Assembly (NCBI GenBank): GCA_015075185.1
Contig: JABTUW010000006.1
Coordinates: 310,001-374,000, forward strand
DNA length: 64,000 nt
Reading direction: 5' to 3'
DNA from: Anaerolineales bacterium
GTDB taxonomy: Bacteria > Chloroflexota > Anaerolineae > 4572-78 > J111
In this document: positions 33,313 to 42,074 of the stretch, in pieces
How positions within the stretch are numbered: position 1 is the stretch's first letter
Layout of the letters: each line of letters begins with the position of its first letter
Notes under the pieces: generated by a model
What the model was told of the DNA's origin: nothing
Database searches by the model: none
Seen by the model: the letters and a program-made list of their open reading frames with translations, nothing else
Position numbers and translations under genes: made by a program

Positions 33313-36300
33313 ATGGCCACTATTCTTTATGTTGACCATGATCAGGCTGCTCAGAAATTAATCCAAAATACGCTCAGCGAACAATATAATGTAATAATTG
33401 CTGCTGACGGTCCGACGGCTGTTCAATATTGTGCCATGATTCAGCCAGACCTGGTTTTAATAGATTTGGCCTTGCCGGACATCGAAGGCCACGAACTCGT
33501 TTCCCGCTTAAAGATGTTCATGCCCCAGACCCCTATTCTGGTGATTGGCAATGACAACCTGGAACGGAGTGAATCATTGAGCTTTAGCTCTAACTTCAGC
33601 GGCTTTCTAAATAAACCCATCCAGGTTGATGAACTGCTGCAAAGCGTCCACGCCGTGCTACCCCCGCTGGCTCCTTTACCTGAGTTGTTAACTCCTTTGC
33701 CAGATGATCAGGCGGTCAAGCGGTTCCAGTTTCAAATTGCGGCCTTAAATCAGGCTAACCAGCGCCTAGCCTCTCTCAATGCCATCAGTGCGCTCATTGG
33801 CACCAGTCTTGACGTGGAACATCTGATGGATGAAATCCTGGCCCAGGTCCAGAAAACCATTGATTTTGATAGTGCGACCCTTTTGCTTTTGAAGGGAGAT
33901 TTTCTGGAAGCAGCCGCTTCACGGGGTTTTTCGGATTACCGGCGGGGGATGAATATTTATCGCCGAAATGAGAAAAATTCGGCCTGGCACGCGGTTAATA
34001 ATAAACTCCCTCTCATTATCAAGGACGTGACCCAAAGCGAGTATTGGGAGCCTCGACCTGAGTTAAGCCGTATCCGTTCCTGGCTGGGAGTTCCGCTGAT
34101 TTATAAAGATCGCGTGGTGGGGGTCCTCACCCTGGATAAGAATGAGCCGGACGCTTTTACCGATACCGATGCCCGTTACGTTTTTACCCTGGCTTACCAG
34201 ATTGGCATTGCCGTAGAAAATGCCCAACTTTTTGAGGAATGGGAGGATCAAGCTACCCGGCTCAAATTGATTAATGAGGTTGCCCGCGAAATCTCGACCA
34301 TTCTGGAAATGAACAACCTCTTTGAAGCTCTGGCTAAAGCTATTTACGAGCGCCTGCATTATGATCGAGTGGCCATTTTGCAGGTTGACGAAACCCGCTC
34401 ATTTCTCATCTTGAAGGCGATCTATGGCGAAGCGCCGCCGTCCCTTACTCCCGGTCTCTACCGGCAAAGTATAGATGACGGTTTGATTGGTAAAGCAATT
34501 AGGCTGGGCCAATCTCTTTTGGTCAACAATGTTTCTAAAGATAGCGATGTTCTGACTTTCGAGGGGATGGAGATCAGGTCCGAATTGGTCGTCCCCATTT
34601 TTGTAGAGAACCAGGTCGAAGCGGTCATCAATATTGATCAAAGTTATGCCGGTGGTTTTAGCGATCATGATTTGTGGACACTGAACAGCTTAGCCAGCCA
34701 GGCCGCAACTGCCCTGGCGAATGCTCGCCTGTACCGTGACCTGGCCCAACGTCTGCGGGATTTGGCCGTGTTAAATGACGCCAGCCAGGCCCTTACCTCG
34801 ACTATTGCCCTGGATGAGTTGCTGGCTATCATTACCGATCGGGTCTGCATCGCCTTATTAGCCGAGAACGGCTACGTGCTTTTGGTAGACAGCAGCGACG
34901 ATAAGCTGGCACTGGCGGCGGCTAGCGGGTCCGGCGCAGCCGATTTGGTCGCAACGAAATTAAGTATTCACCTTAAATTGTTTGAGCAGGCTATTTTAGA
35001 GGGAGTGCCGTGCCTGTTTAAGTTGACCCCGGAGAACCCTCACTTATTTGCCGGGTTGGACCAAATCCTCCATCGAAAAATCCAGACCATGCTGGTTGCG
35101 CCGTTAAAGACGCGCGGCATTATTATTGGCCTGGTCATCTTAATTAATAAGCAGACGGGTGATTTCGGTACAAATGACTTGAACTTACTCAGTGCTCTGA
35201 GTCAATTAATGGCCGGAGCCGTGGAAAATGCCCAGCTCTTCAAACAGATTCATACCTATTCAGACAGGCTGGAGCGGACAGTTCAGGCCCGGACCGAACG
35301 GCTGCAAGCCATTAAAAAGATCAGCCAGGTAGTAAGCCGGGGTTTAGATTTGGACGAACTGCTGGTCGTAGTGGGTAGAGATATTAGCCAAATTTTTACC
35401 CCGGAATTCACTCAACACGATGATGTTCAGGTTACTATCGGTTTGGTTGATGGTTCAAACCTGACTCTCCAAAAGATTTATGATCCCGCCTTGCTCCCCC
35501 GTGATGCTTCACCCAATGACCGGCAAAAATCGGCAGCTTCAGCCGGGCTTGCCCAGAAATCTATTCGCTCGGCTCGATCTCTGACCCTTAAAATCAAGCC
35601 CGAAAAACTCATGGGCCAGGTGATTCACCAGGCCAAACCTCTTATTCTCACTAAAGAGGATAGCCAAAACCTCTATCGGGTGGAATTTGGCCAGGTAGAC
35701 GAACAAATTTGCACGGTGATGATGGCCCCACTCATTACCGGCGGCAAAACGATTGGCCTGATTATGGTCGCCAGCCAAATGCTCTATGCTTTTGACGAAA
35801 GTGATCTGGAAACTCTGGAATCTCTGGCTTTTCAGGTAGCGAGTGCAGTTGAGCATGCGCAACTCCTGCAAAAGACCCGTGAAATTGCTATTGTGGAAGA
35901 GCGGACGCGATTGGCGCGGGATATGCATGATGGTGTGGCCCAAAATCTGGCCTATCTGCTGATTCAAGTAGACCGCTGCTTGAATATGGTTGAAGAAGGT
36001 GGTAAACTAGAGAAACAGTTGGAGCAAATCAGCAGCCTGTTGAAACAGAATATCGAAGAGATCCGGCGCAATATCTTTGATTTGCGCCCTGTCGAGTTGG
36101 AGGGCAAATCTCTGTTTGCAGTGCTGAAGAATTTTGTGGGGGAGTTTGGCCAGCGCTGGAATCTGAAAACAACTTGCGTAGTTGAGGGAGAGTTTGTGGA
36201 GGTGTCGCCTGAAATTGAGAGCAGTCTTTACCGTATTCTGCAAGAGGTGCTCTCAAATGCCCAGCAGCATGCAAATTGCAGTCAATTATCCGTGAAGGTA

Positions 36301-36561
36301 TCTATAAAAGACAACCAGTGGGTTACGCTAGAAGTGCAGGATGATGGGCAGGGCTTTGATCTGGAACGGCAGAGCCGGCCGGATCAACAGGATCAGGACT
36401 CGCCCAAAAAGCGTCGCAGTCGTGGCCTGGGGTTGATCTCGATGCGAGAGCGCGCCCAGCGTGTTGGCGGGCAATTAATTGTTGACAGTCAGCCCAGCCA
36501 GGGAACCTGCGTTTTTGCAAAGCTGCCTTTGCAGACGAGCATGAGCAGTGATAATCAATGA
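33313..36561 (+). CDS. REC-multi-GAF-NarL-type hybrid sensor histidine kinase
   Basis: A 1082-residue soluble protein. The N-terminal receiver (1-120) has phospho-acceptor Asp in LVLIDLALPDIEG and Lys in FLNKPIQ. A coiled coil leads to four GAF-like domains (about 155-300, 320-470, 490-645, 665-855). The catalytic part is of the HisKA_3/NarX type: His872 in ARDMHDGVAQNL, then the HATPase with EVLSNAQQHAN, VQDDGQGFD and RGLGLISMRERAQRVGGQL. Kinases of this class phosphorylate LuxR-type regulators, and one is encoded 37 nt downstream. The receiver at the N terminus suggests it is itself the target of another kinase or proteins upstream. There is no membrane segment, so input must be cytosolic. 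It is the nearest complete kinase to the receptor array at 38-64 kb. Confidence 0.93.
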   Translation: MATILYVDHDQAAQKLIQNTLSEQYNVIIAADGPTAVQYCAMIQPDLVLIDLALPDIEGHELVSRLKMFMPQTPILVIGNDNLERSESLSFSSNFSGFLNKPIQVDELLQSVHAVLPPLAPLPELLTPLPDDQAVKRFQFQIAALNQANQRLASLNAISALIGTSLDVEHLMDEILAQVQKTIDFDSATLLLLKGDFLEAAASRGFSDYRRGMNIYRRNEKNSAWHAVNNKLPLIIKDVTQSEYWEPRPELSRIRSWLGVPLIYKDRVVGVLTLDKNEPDAFTDTDARYVFTLAYQIGIAVENAQLFEEWEDQATRLKLINEVAREISTILEMNNLFEALAKAIYERLHYDRVAILQVDETRSFLILKAIYGEAPPSLTPGLYRQSIDDGLIGKAIRLGQSLLVNNVSKDSDVLTFEGMEIRSELVVPIFVENQVEAVINIDQSYAGGFSDHDLWTLNSLASQAATALANARLYRDLAQRLRDLAVLNDASQALTSTIALDELLAIITDRVCIALLAENGYVLLVDSSDDKLALAAASGSGAADLVATKLSIHLKLFEQAILEGVPCLFKLTPENPHLFAGLDQILHRKIQTMLVAPLKTRGIIIGLVILINKQTGDFGTNDLNLLSALSQLMAGAVENAQLFKQIHTYSDRLERTVQARTERLQAIKKISQVVSRGLDLDELLVVVGRDISQIFTPEFTQHDDVQVTIGLVDGSNLTLQKIYDPALLPRDASPNDRQKSAASAGLAQKSIRSARSLTLKIKPEKLMGQVIHQAKPLILTKEDSQNLYRVEFGQVDEQICTVMMAPLITGGKTIGLIMVASQMLYAFDESDLETLESLAFQVASAVEHAQLLQKTREIAIVEERTRLARDMHDGVAQNLAYLLIQVDRCLNMVEEGGKLEKQLEQISSLLKQNIEEIRRNIFDLRPVELEGKSLFAVLKNFVGEFGQRWNLKTTCVVEGEFVEVSPEIESSLYRILQEVLSNAQQHANCSQLSVKVSIKDNQWVTLEVQDDGQGFDLERQSRPDQQDQDSPKKRRSRGLGLISMRERAQRVGGQLIVDSQPSQGTCVFAKLPLQTSMSSDNQ

Positions 36562-36598
36562 AACCTCCATCTAACCGATTTAAGGTAGGGAGCTATTT

Positions 36599-37255
36599 AT
36601 GAGTAAAGTAAGAGTTCTGCTGGCTGATGATCACTCTCTCTTTAGAGAAGGTATCCGTTCCTTATTAGAAGACCAGGACGATATTGAAATTGTTGGCGAG
36701 GCCGAAGATGGTTTGGAAGCAGTCAGGTTAGCGGCCAAGCTCAAGCCGACAGTTATTTTGATGGATATTAACATGCCGGTGGTTGACGGGGTCGAAGCAA
36801 CCCGGACCATCCTTAAGGACGATGAGGCGGTCGGCATCATCATTTTGACCATGTATCCACAGGATGCTTATGTTTTTGAAGCCCTCAAAGCCGGGGCAAA
36901 AGCCTATCTCTTAAAAGATACCCGTTCCAAACGCCTATTGGAAGTTATCAGAACCGTTCACCAGGGACAGGCAGTAATTGACACCGAGATGACCACCCGC
37001 CTGCTGAACGAATTTCGCCGCTTGGCCGATAAAGAAGAAAATATTCCCAAGTTACAACCCCTGACAGACCAGGAACGCCGAATTTTGACCCTGGTGGCTG
37101 GCGGGGCCAGCAATAAAGATATTGCCGCCGATCTCAATTTATCCGAGCGGACAATTAAGAACTATCTTTCGGTTATTTTTCAGAAGTTGCAGGTTAATAA
37201 CCGCACCGAGGCCGCTATTCGAGCCGTACGGGATGGTTTGGTTGAAGGAACTTAA
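36599..37255 (+). CDS. NarL/FixJ-family response regulator
   Basis: A 218-residue regulator with a canonical receiver (LLADDHSLFREGI, phospho-acceptor in ILMDINMPVVDG, switch Thr in IILTMYP, Lys in AYLLKDT) and a C-terminal LuxR helix-turn-helix (LTDQERRILTLVAGG, then KDIAADLNLSERTIKNYLS). It should bind DNA after phosphorylation by the HisKA_3 kinase encoded just upstream. Target sites are unknown. The gene ends in a terminator at 37290-37313, so the kinase-regulator pair is one operon. Confidence 0.95.
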   Translation: MSKVRVLLADDHSLFREGIRSLLEDQDDIEIVGEAEDGLEAVRLAAKLKPTVILMDINMPVVDGVEATRTILKDDEAVGIIILTMYPQDAYVFEALKAGAKAYLLKDTRSKRLLEVIRTVHQGQAVIDTEMTTRLLNEFRRLADKEENIPKLQPLTDQERRILTLVAGGASNKDIAADLNLSERTIKNYLSVIFQKLQVNNRTEAAIRAVRDGLVEGT

Positions 37256-37289
37256 TAACCCAGTTTTGCCACTTTTTTTGATGAAAAAG

Positions 37290-37313
37290 ACACTCCTCCG
37301 GGGGTGTTTTTTT
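37290..37313 (+). terminator. Terminator after the NarL-type regulator
   Basis: ACACTCC (37290-37296) pairs with GGGGTGT (37301-37307) with one T-G wobble around a TCCG loop, followed by seven T. It lies 34 nt past the stop codon. Confidence 0.8.
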
Positions 37314-37490
37314 ATGGTACTTTGGGGCAGTGCCAGCAAGTACTTTCTGTCATCCAGAAAAGGGCGCATTTGTCGGTACTTTCGCCTCTGTAAATTTTGC
37401 CTGGCATCTTCTATAATCTGGATAATGAGTTAAGGTATATCTGCCTTAGCCGTACTCAAGACTAAAGGCAGAACAGCTTGAGGTAATGAG

Positions 37491-37631
37491 ATGGCATTAT
37501 GGTTGCAGCTTATAATAGTTTGGTTAAGCATTGATATTGTGATTATGGCAACGGGTTGGTATGGTGTTAGCACAATCAAGCAAATTTCCCCTGATTGGTG
37601 GGAGCGGGTTATAGCTTGTGAAGTTGACTAA
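37491..37631 (+). CDS. Small hypothetical membrane protein, 46 residues
   Basis: An ATG at 37491 with GAGGT upstream opens a 46-codon frame ending at TAA 37629-37631. The product starts MALWLQLIIVWLSIDIVIMA and continues TGWYGVSTIKQISPDWWERV, so it has one TM helix and a short Trp-rich amphipathic tail. No family is recognised. Support is the ribosome binding site, hydrophobic profile and position between a terminator and the next promoter. It could be a chance frame. Confidence 0.45.
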   Translation: MALWLQLIIVWLSIDIVIMATGWYGVSTIKQISPDWWERVIACEVD

Positions 37632-37653
37632 CACTTCAACGTCAAATTATAAC
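37624..37653 (+). promoter_or_regulatory. Probable promoter leading into the receptor array
   Basis: TTGACT at 37624-37629, a spacer of 17 or 18 bases, and TTATAA/TATAAC ending at 37652/37653. It overlaps the end of the 46-codon frame and lies about 75 nt before the receiver gene at 37728. No strong terminator is visible downstream until the end of the window. Confidence 0.5.
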
Positions 37654-37727
37654 TTGCAAGAGATCGCTCTGGCCTCCAGAAGCGCCCCTTATCTTGGTGG
37701 GTGCTGGTAAAGGACAAAGTAATTACT

Positions 37728-38171
37728 ATGGAAAAACTAATTCGAGTTTTAATCGCGCATCCAGATGCAACCTTTGCCAAACAGCTACAAGCTTTTCTTG
37801 ATAAGCAGGAAAATATTAAAGTGATTAATCATGTTCGCGATGGTCAAGGCGTGGTCAATACCTGCAAAACAGCCATGCCCGATCTGGTTCTGATGGATTT
37901 GCATTTGCCGGTGTTAGACAGCATCCGGACAATCCAAACTACCCTGGCTCAAAATGAGCGCATTCGCATCCTGGGTATCTCATCCATTCCCAATGATAGA
38001 TATGCTATTGAAGCGATCAAGGCAGGAGCGCGCGGCTGCCTTGAGCGGAATGGGAAAGATGATTTTTGCGCGATCACTACGGCCATTCGCCAGGTGGTTA
38101 GTGGGGAAGTAATCTTGAGTCCAACCCTGGCCTCTAATATCTTGCAAGAATTCTATCGAATGGCTGATTAA
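37728..38171 (+). CDS. Atypical single receiver-domain protein of the NarL type, without DNA-binding domain
   Basis: A 147-residue protein. The start ATG at 37728 is preferred over GTG 37701; AAGGA lies 13 nt upstream. The receiver shows RVLIAHPDATFAKQL, the phospho-acceptor Asp in LVLMDLHLPVLDS, and a switch Ser in ILGISSIP. The region that reads YLLKD in NarL-type receivers is CLERNGKDD here, so the invariant Lys is probably Arg or displaced. The C terminus (GEVILSPTLASNILQEFYRM) matches the linker that normally precedes a LuxR helix-turn-helix, but the protein ends there. It therefore looks like a NarL-type regulator truncated before its DNA-binding domain. It is the first gene after the probable array promoter and could be the phospho-acceptor or adaptor of the receptor system. 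Confidence 0.8.
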   Translation: MEKLIRVLIAHPDATFAKQLQAFLDKQENIKVINHVRDGQGVVNTCKTAMPDLVLMDLHLPVLDSIRTIQTTLAQNERIRILGISSIPNDRYAIEAIKAGARGCLERNGKDDFCAITTAIRQVVSGEVILSPTLASNILQEFYRMAD

Positions 38172-38237
38172 ATCTTCGACCTCTAGGGTCGGAGAGGCTA
38201 TCTTAGCCCTGTTCTTTTTGAATTTAAGGAGTCTGCC

Positions 38238-40910
38238 ATGTCGGCATTTAAAGAGTTTGCCAATTTTATCCTTCTGAATGTGGCAAATCTAGCTGCAACT
38301 TATGATCGGCTTTTGTCACAGGAGGGGGGAGATTATGCTGCCCTCCCTGCCGATAGCCGGACCACCATGGCTCGCCGGCTGATCAAAACCGTAGCTGAAG
38401 CCTGTGAAGCCGAAACTCCTGATCCTCTCCGCCGTCTCTTTGAAGAACGGCTTAATACCCCCTCCGTTGCGTCGAGTCCAGCCAAGCTGCCTCACCCGCT
38501 AATTGAAATTGAATGTCTGGGACAAACTCTCACCCCTGTTGTCACCAATTTAGAGGCCGGTAAATTTTTGTGGCAGGCGCTTGCAGATGTGCGCCGTTTT
38601 CTTGGGCAAACCCTACCTGAAGCTTCCCCACCCGCCAGGCCAAAGGCCGAAATGGCAGTTGCTTCCCTATCTCTGGACGATAAAACCCGCTTTCTCTATT
38701 ACATTGTTGAAAGTTCACAAGTAGCCCAGGTGGCTTTGGATGAGCAGGCCAGGATTCAGTATATTAATCCCTTTTTCTGCTCTCTCTATGGCTATCAAGC
38801 CGAAGAAGTGATCGGCCAGCATGTTTCTATCTTGAGCGGTGAAAATGAGCCGGAGACTCATTATTTAAACCTGCTCAAAGTAGCTGCCGGGCAAGATGCC
38901 TGGCGCGGCGAAGATTGGCGAAAGCGCAAAGATGGCTCAATCTTTCCGGCCTCGGTTACTTTTTCGGGCATTCGTGATGAAAACGGTGCGCTGATTGCCT
39001 ACCTGGATGTTTCCAGAGATGTGACCGAGCGCAGAAATGTGCAGGATCAGCTTCGCCAGCTCTCACAGGTGGTTGAACAAAGTCCCACAATCGTCATTAT
39101 AACCAACACCGCTGGGCAGATCGAGTATGTTAACCCTAAATTCTGCCAAATGACTGGCTACACTCCAGCCGAGGTAATGAGCCAAAACCCCAATATCTTA
39201 AAATCTGGTGAAACATCTACCAAAGAATATAAACAAATGTGGCAGATAATTAGCTCCGGCCAGGAATGGCAGGGCGAGCTGCATAACAAGAAGAAAAACG
39301 GCGAACTATATTGGGTTTCCTCCCATATTTCACCCATTAAAGACTCGGCTGGGGGTGTTACCCATTATCTCGCAATTCAAGAGGATATAACTGAGCGCAA
39401 GCAGGCCGAAGACCAACTCCGTAAATTGTCCCGCGCGGTGGAGCAGAGCGCCAACACCGTGGTCATTACCAATATTGAGGGTTACATCGAATATGTCAAC
39501 CCCAAGTTTACCCAGACAACCGGCTACACCCGCGAGGAAGCGATAGGGCAGCATACCCGCATCTTAAAATCGGGTGTAACCTCTCCTGAGGCGTACAAAA
39601 AATTATGGGAGACCATCTCTGCCGGCGAGGAGTGGCAGGGAGAATTTTGCAACAAGAAGAAGAATGGAGAGCTATACTGGGAATTTGCCTCTATTTCACC
39701 CATTAAAGATGAATGGGGAGGAATTACCCATTTTTTGGCGGTCAAAGAGGATATTACCTATCGCAAACAAACCGAAGCAACTTTAACCCAAGAACGTTAC
39801 CTGCTACGCACCCTCATTGATAACATTCCCGATTACATCTACGCCAAAGATACCCAGGGACGCTTTATTTTGGGTAATCTGGCGGTAGCTCAAGTAATGG
39901 GTGCAGCCACGCCTAACAACCTTATTGGTAAAACAGATTTTGATTTTTATCCGCCGGAGATAGCTACGCCCTATTACGCCGATGATCTAGAAATTATTCG
40001 CTCCGGCCAATCCTTGCTTAATAAAGAAGAACGTGTGTTAGACCCGACCGGTCAAATGATCTGGGCCTTAACCACTAAGATTCCGCTGTTGGATGACCAA
40101 GGGCAGATAACCGGCTTGGTAGGCATAGGCCGAGAGATTACCAATTACAAACGCCTGGAGTTACAACTTCAAGGGTCGCTGGCCCGCCTGACCCGCCAGA
40201 TCCAGGCCATCACCCAAATAGCACAGCAGATTTCAGGAACTCTGACCTTAAATGACCTTTTTCACCAGGTCGTTGACTTGATGCAGAGCCAATTTGGCTA
40301 TTATCACGCCCAGATTTACACCCTGGTCGAAGGTGATATGGTGCTACAGGCCGGTACTGGCGAAATAGGTCGGCACTTGAAAGAAAATGGCCATCAAATT
40401 CCTCTCTCGGCCGAACAGAGCCTGGTTGTCCGCGCGGTCTGGGAAGGTGTTCCGGTGCTGGTGCCCGATGTTTCCCAAGAACCAACCTGGCTGCCCAATC
40501 CTCTGCTGCCTGAAACCAAGGCGGAACTGGCTGTGCCGATCACTTTGGGCGTTGAGATTTTTGGGGTGCTGGATGTGCAGAGTGATAAGGTGGATGGGTT
40601 GAGTGAAGAAGACCAGCTCTTGCTCATGGGGTTATGTGGTCAGATTGCCATCGCCATCGAAACTCGCCGGGCTGAAACCGAACGGGCTCGGCTGTTGGAG
40701 GAAGTAGAACGCCGCGCCCGCCGCGAGCAAACCATTCGCGAGATCACCGAGCGGATGCGCGCCGCCAACAACCTGGAACAATTGGTAAAGATTACTGCCC
40801 GCGAATTGGGCCAGCGCCTTTCGGCGGGGCATGTGGTCGTGGAGTTGGGGCTAGAGCCCGACACACAATCGGTAGCACCAGCTAAAACTTTATCAAACAA
40901 TGGTCATTAA
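38238..40910 (+). CDS. Soluble PAS4-GAF signalling protein without catalytic output
   Basis: An 890-residue cytosolic protein with an AAGGAG site. Residues 1-130 form a helical N-terminal region (MSAFKEFANFILLNVANLAA) of unrecognised type. Four PAS domains follow (about 145-270, 272-392, 393-515, 520-640). PAS2 and PAS3 are close copies: both have EYVNPKF, the phrase ILKSG, and NKKKNGELYW. A GAF domain (about 650-815) contains LPNPLLPETKAELAVPI. The last 60 residues are the short module REQTIREITERMRAAN plus ARELGQRL that ends all seven large proteins of the array. There is no HisKA, HATPase, GGDEF or other output domain. It may sense redox, light or small ligands through PAS/GAF and act by protein contact. 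Confidence 0.88.
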   Translation: MSAFKEFANFILLNVANLAATYDRLLSQEGGDYAALPADSRTTMARRLIKTVAEACEAETPDPLRRLFEERLNTPSVASSPAKLPHPLIEIECLGQTLTPVVTNLEAGKFLWQALADVRRFLGQTLPEASPPARPKAEMAVASLSLDDKTRFLYYIVESSQVAQVALDEQARIQYINPFFCSLYGYQAEEVIGQHVSILSGENEPETHYLNLLKVAAGQDAWRGEDWRKRKDGSIFPASVTFSGIRDENGALIAYLDVSRDVTERRNVQDQLRQLSQVVEQSPTIVIITNTAGQIEYVNPKFCQMTGYTPAEVMSQNPNILKSGETSTKEYKQMWQIISSGQEWQGELHNKKKNGELYWVSSHISPIKDSAGGVTHYLAIQEDITERKQAEDQLRKLSRAVEQSANTVVITNIEGYIEYVNPKFTQTTGYTREEAIGQHTRILKSGVTSPEAYKKLWETISAGEEWQGEFCNKKKNGELYWEFASISPIKDEWGGITHFLAVKEDITYRKQTEATLTQERYLLRTLIDNIPDYIYAKDTQGRFILGNLAVAQVMGAATPNNLIGKTDFDFYPPEIATPYYADDLEIIRSGQSLLNKEERVLDPTGQMIWALTTKIPLLDDQGQITGLVGIGREITNYKRLELQLQGSLARLTRQIQAITQIAQQISGTLTLNDLFHQVVDLMQSQFGYYHAQIYTLVEGDMVLQAGTGEIGRHLKENGHQIPLSAEQSLVVRAVWEGVPVLVPDVSQEPTWLPNPLLPETKAELAVPITLGVEIFGVLDVQSDKVDGLSEEDQLLLMGLCGQIAIAIETRRAETERARLLEEVERRARREQTIREITERMRAANNLEQLVKITARELGQRLSAGHVVVELGLEPDTQSVAPAKTLSNNGH

Positions 40911-40943
40911 TAAAACATTAGTTTTATCTTAAAGGAGCTAAAA

Positions 40944-41948
40944 ATGTTTACTCGGAAAAACCTACTTGTCGTTTATCTCATTTCGACCCTGCTCATTTTG
41001 GTTTTGGCTGGCTGTGGCGGCGCGCCGAACGCCAGCTCACCAGACTCGGCCAAGGCTGCTCCCGGCGCCTTTAAGGTTGCGATGGTGCTGCCCGGAGAGG
41101 CGAATGACGGAGCCTGGAGTCAAGCCGGTTACGAGGGATTAAAGTTGATTGAAAAGGAGTTGGGCGCTCAGGTGGCCCATAGCGTCAACATCACCGAGGC
41201 CGATGCCGAGAAAATTTTTCGCCAATATGCTCAGGATGGCTACGATTTTATCATCGGTCACGGGGGTGAATATATCCCGGCAGCGGAAGTTGTGGCTAAA
41301 GAGTTTCCTCGGACCAAGTTTGCGTTAATGGCTGGTTACGGCGGTAACAATAAAAACTTGGGCGCCTTGAGCTTTCGTGACAGTGAAATTGGGTATCTCA
41401 TGGGAGCTGTGGCAGGTATTAAAACCAAAACAAACAAGCTGGCTTTTATTGGAGGCGTGGATTACCCTCATATGCAGGAGCAGGCTACTTCATTTGAACG
41501 AGGCGCTAAGGCTGCTAATCCTAAAGTGGAGGTAGCCATCGAGTGGGTAGGTAGCTGGACTGACGAAGCCAAAACTAAACAGATCGCCGAGGCCCAAGTC
41601 AAGGCAGGAGCCGATGTTTTGGTCGGCAATGTAGATGCGGCAAGCCAGGCTGTGTTTGAGACAGCCAAAAATGCCGGGGTTTATGCCCTGGGTTGGTCTC
41701 TGGATCAGCATGATATGGCTCCAAACACAATTTTAACCAGCGGTATTCAACGCATGCCTGTCTTGGCGCTGGAAGGGGCAACGCTGGTCCAGCAAGGTCG
41801 TTGGGAAGGTAAGCAGTATAAGTTTGGGCTGCAAGAAGGCGCTCAGGAGCTGGCTCCTTTCTATGGGTTGTTAAGCCCTGAAGAAGAAGCTCGAGTCAAG
41901 ACTGTTAGAGAAGATATTGTGACCGGCAAAATAGACGTGACTCAGTAA
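40944..41948 (+). CDS. BMP-family substrate-binding lipoprotein
   Basis: A 334-residue protein with an AAAGGAG site. The signal peptide ends in the lipobox LVLAGC with Cys24, so it is anchored to the outer face of the membrane. The mature part begins FKVAMVLPGEANDGAWSQAG, the hallmark of the BMP/PnrA (Peripla_BP_1-like) family, with IIGHGGEY and IAFIGG-like segments (LAFIGGVDYPHMQEQ). Family members bind purine nucleosides and related molecules for ABC import. No permease or ATPase gene is near. Instead a Cache-HAMP receptor gene follows, after a 12-bp hairpin. It may deliver ligand to that receptor or serve transporters encoded elsewhere. Confidence 0.92.
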   Translation: MFTRKNLLVVYLISTLLILVLAGCGGAPNASSPDSAKAAPGAFKVAMVLPGEANDGAWSQAGYEGLKLIEKELGAQVAHSVNITEADAEKIFRQYAQDGYDFIIGHGGEYIPAAEVVAKEFPRTKFALMAGYGGNNKNLGALSFRDSEIGYLMGAVAGIKTKTNKLAFIGGVDYPHMQEQATSFERGAKAANPKVEVAIEWVGSWTDEAKTKQIAEAQVKAGADVLVGNVDAASQAVFETAKNAGVYALGWSLDQHDMAPNTILTSGIQRMPVLALEGATLVQQGRWEGKQYKFGLQEGAQELAPFYGLLSPEEEARVKTVREDIVTGKIDVTQ

Positions 41949-41963
41949 ATGCCCCTGCGATTA

Positions 41964-41993
41964 CAGGAGGGCGAAATGTGCTTCGCCCTCCTG
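41964..41993 (+). promoter_or_regulatory. Strong hairpin without T-run between lipoprotein and receptor genes
   Basis: CAGGAGGGCGAA (41964-41975) and TTCGCCCTCCTG (41982-41993) pair perfectly over 12 bp around a six-base loop. No T-run follows, so it is not a standard terminator. It may protect the lipoprotein mRNA 3' end and lower receptor expression. Confidence 0.75.
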
Positions 41994-42074
41994 GCAAAGG
42001 GACTTATTTATTTCCGCAAAAACCCGTAAGGATATTCGTCATAGGATCAATAGTTTCGTTCTGGAGTTTGGCAG

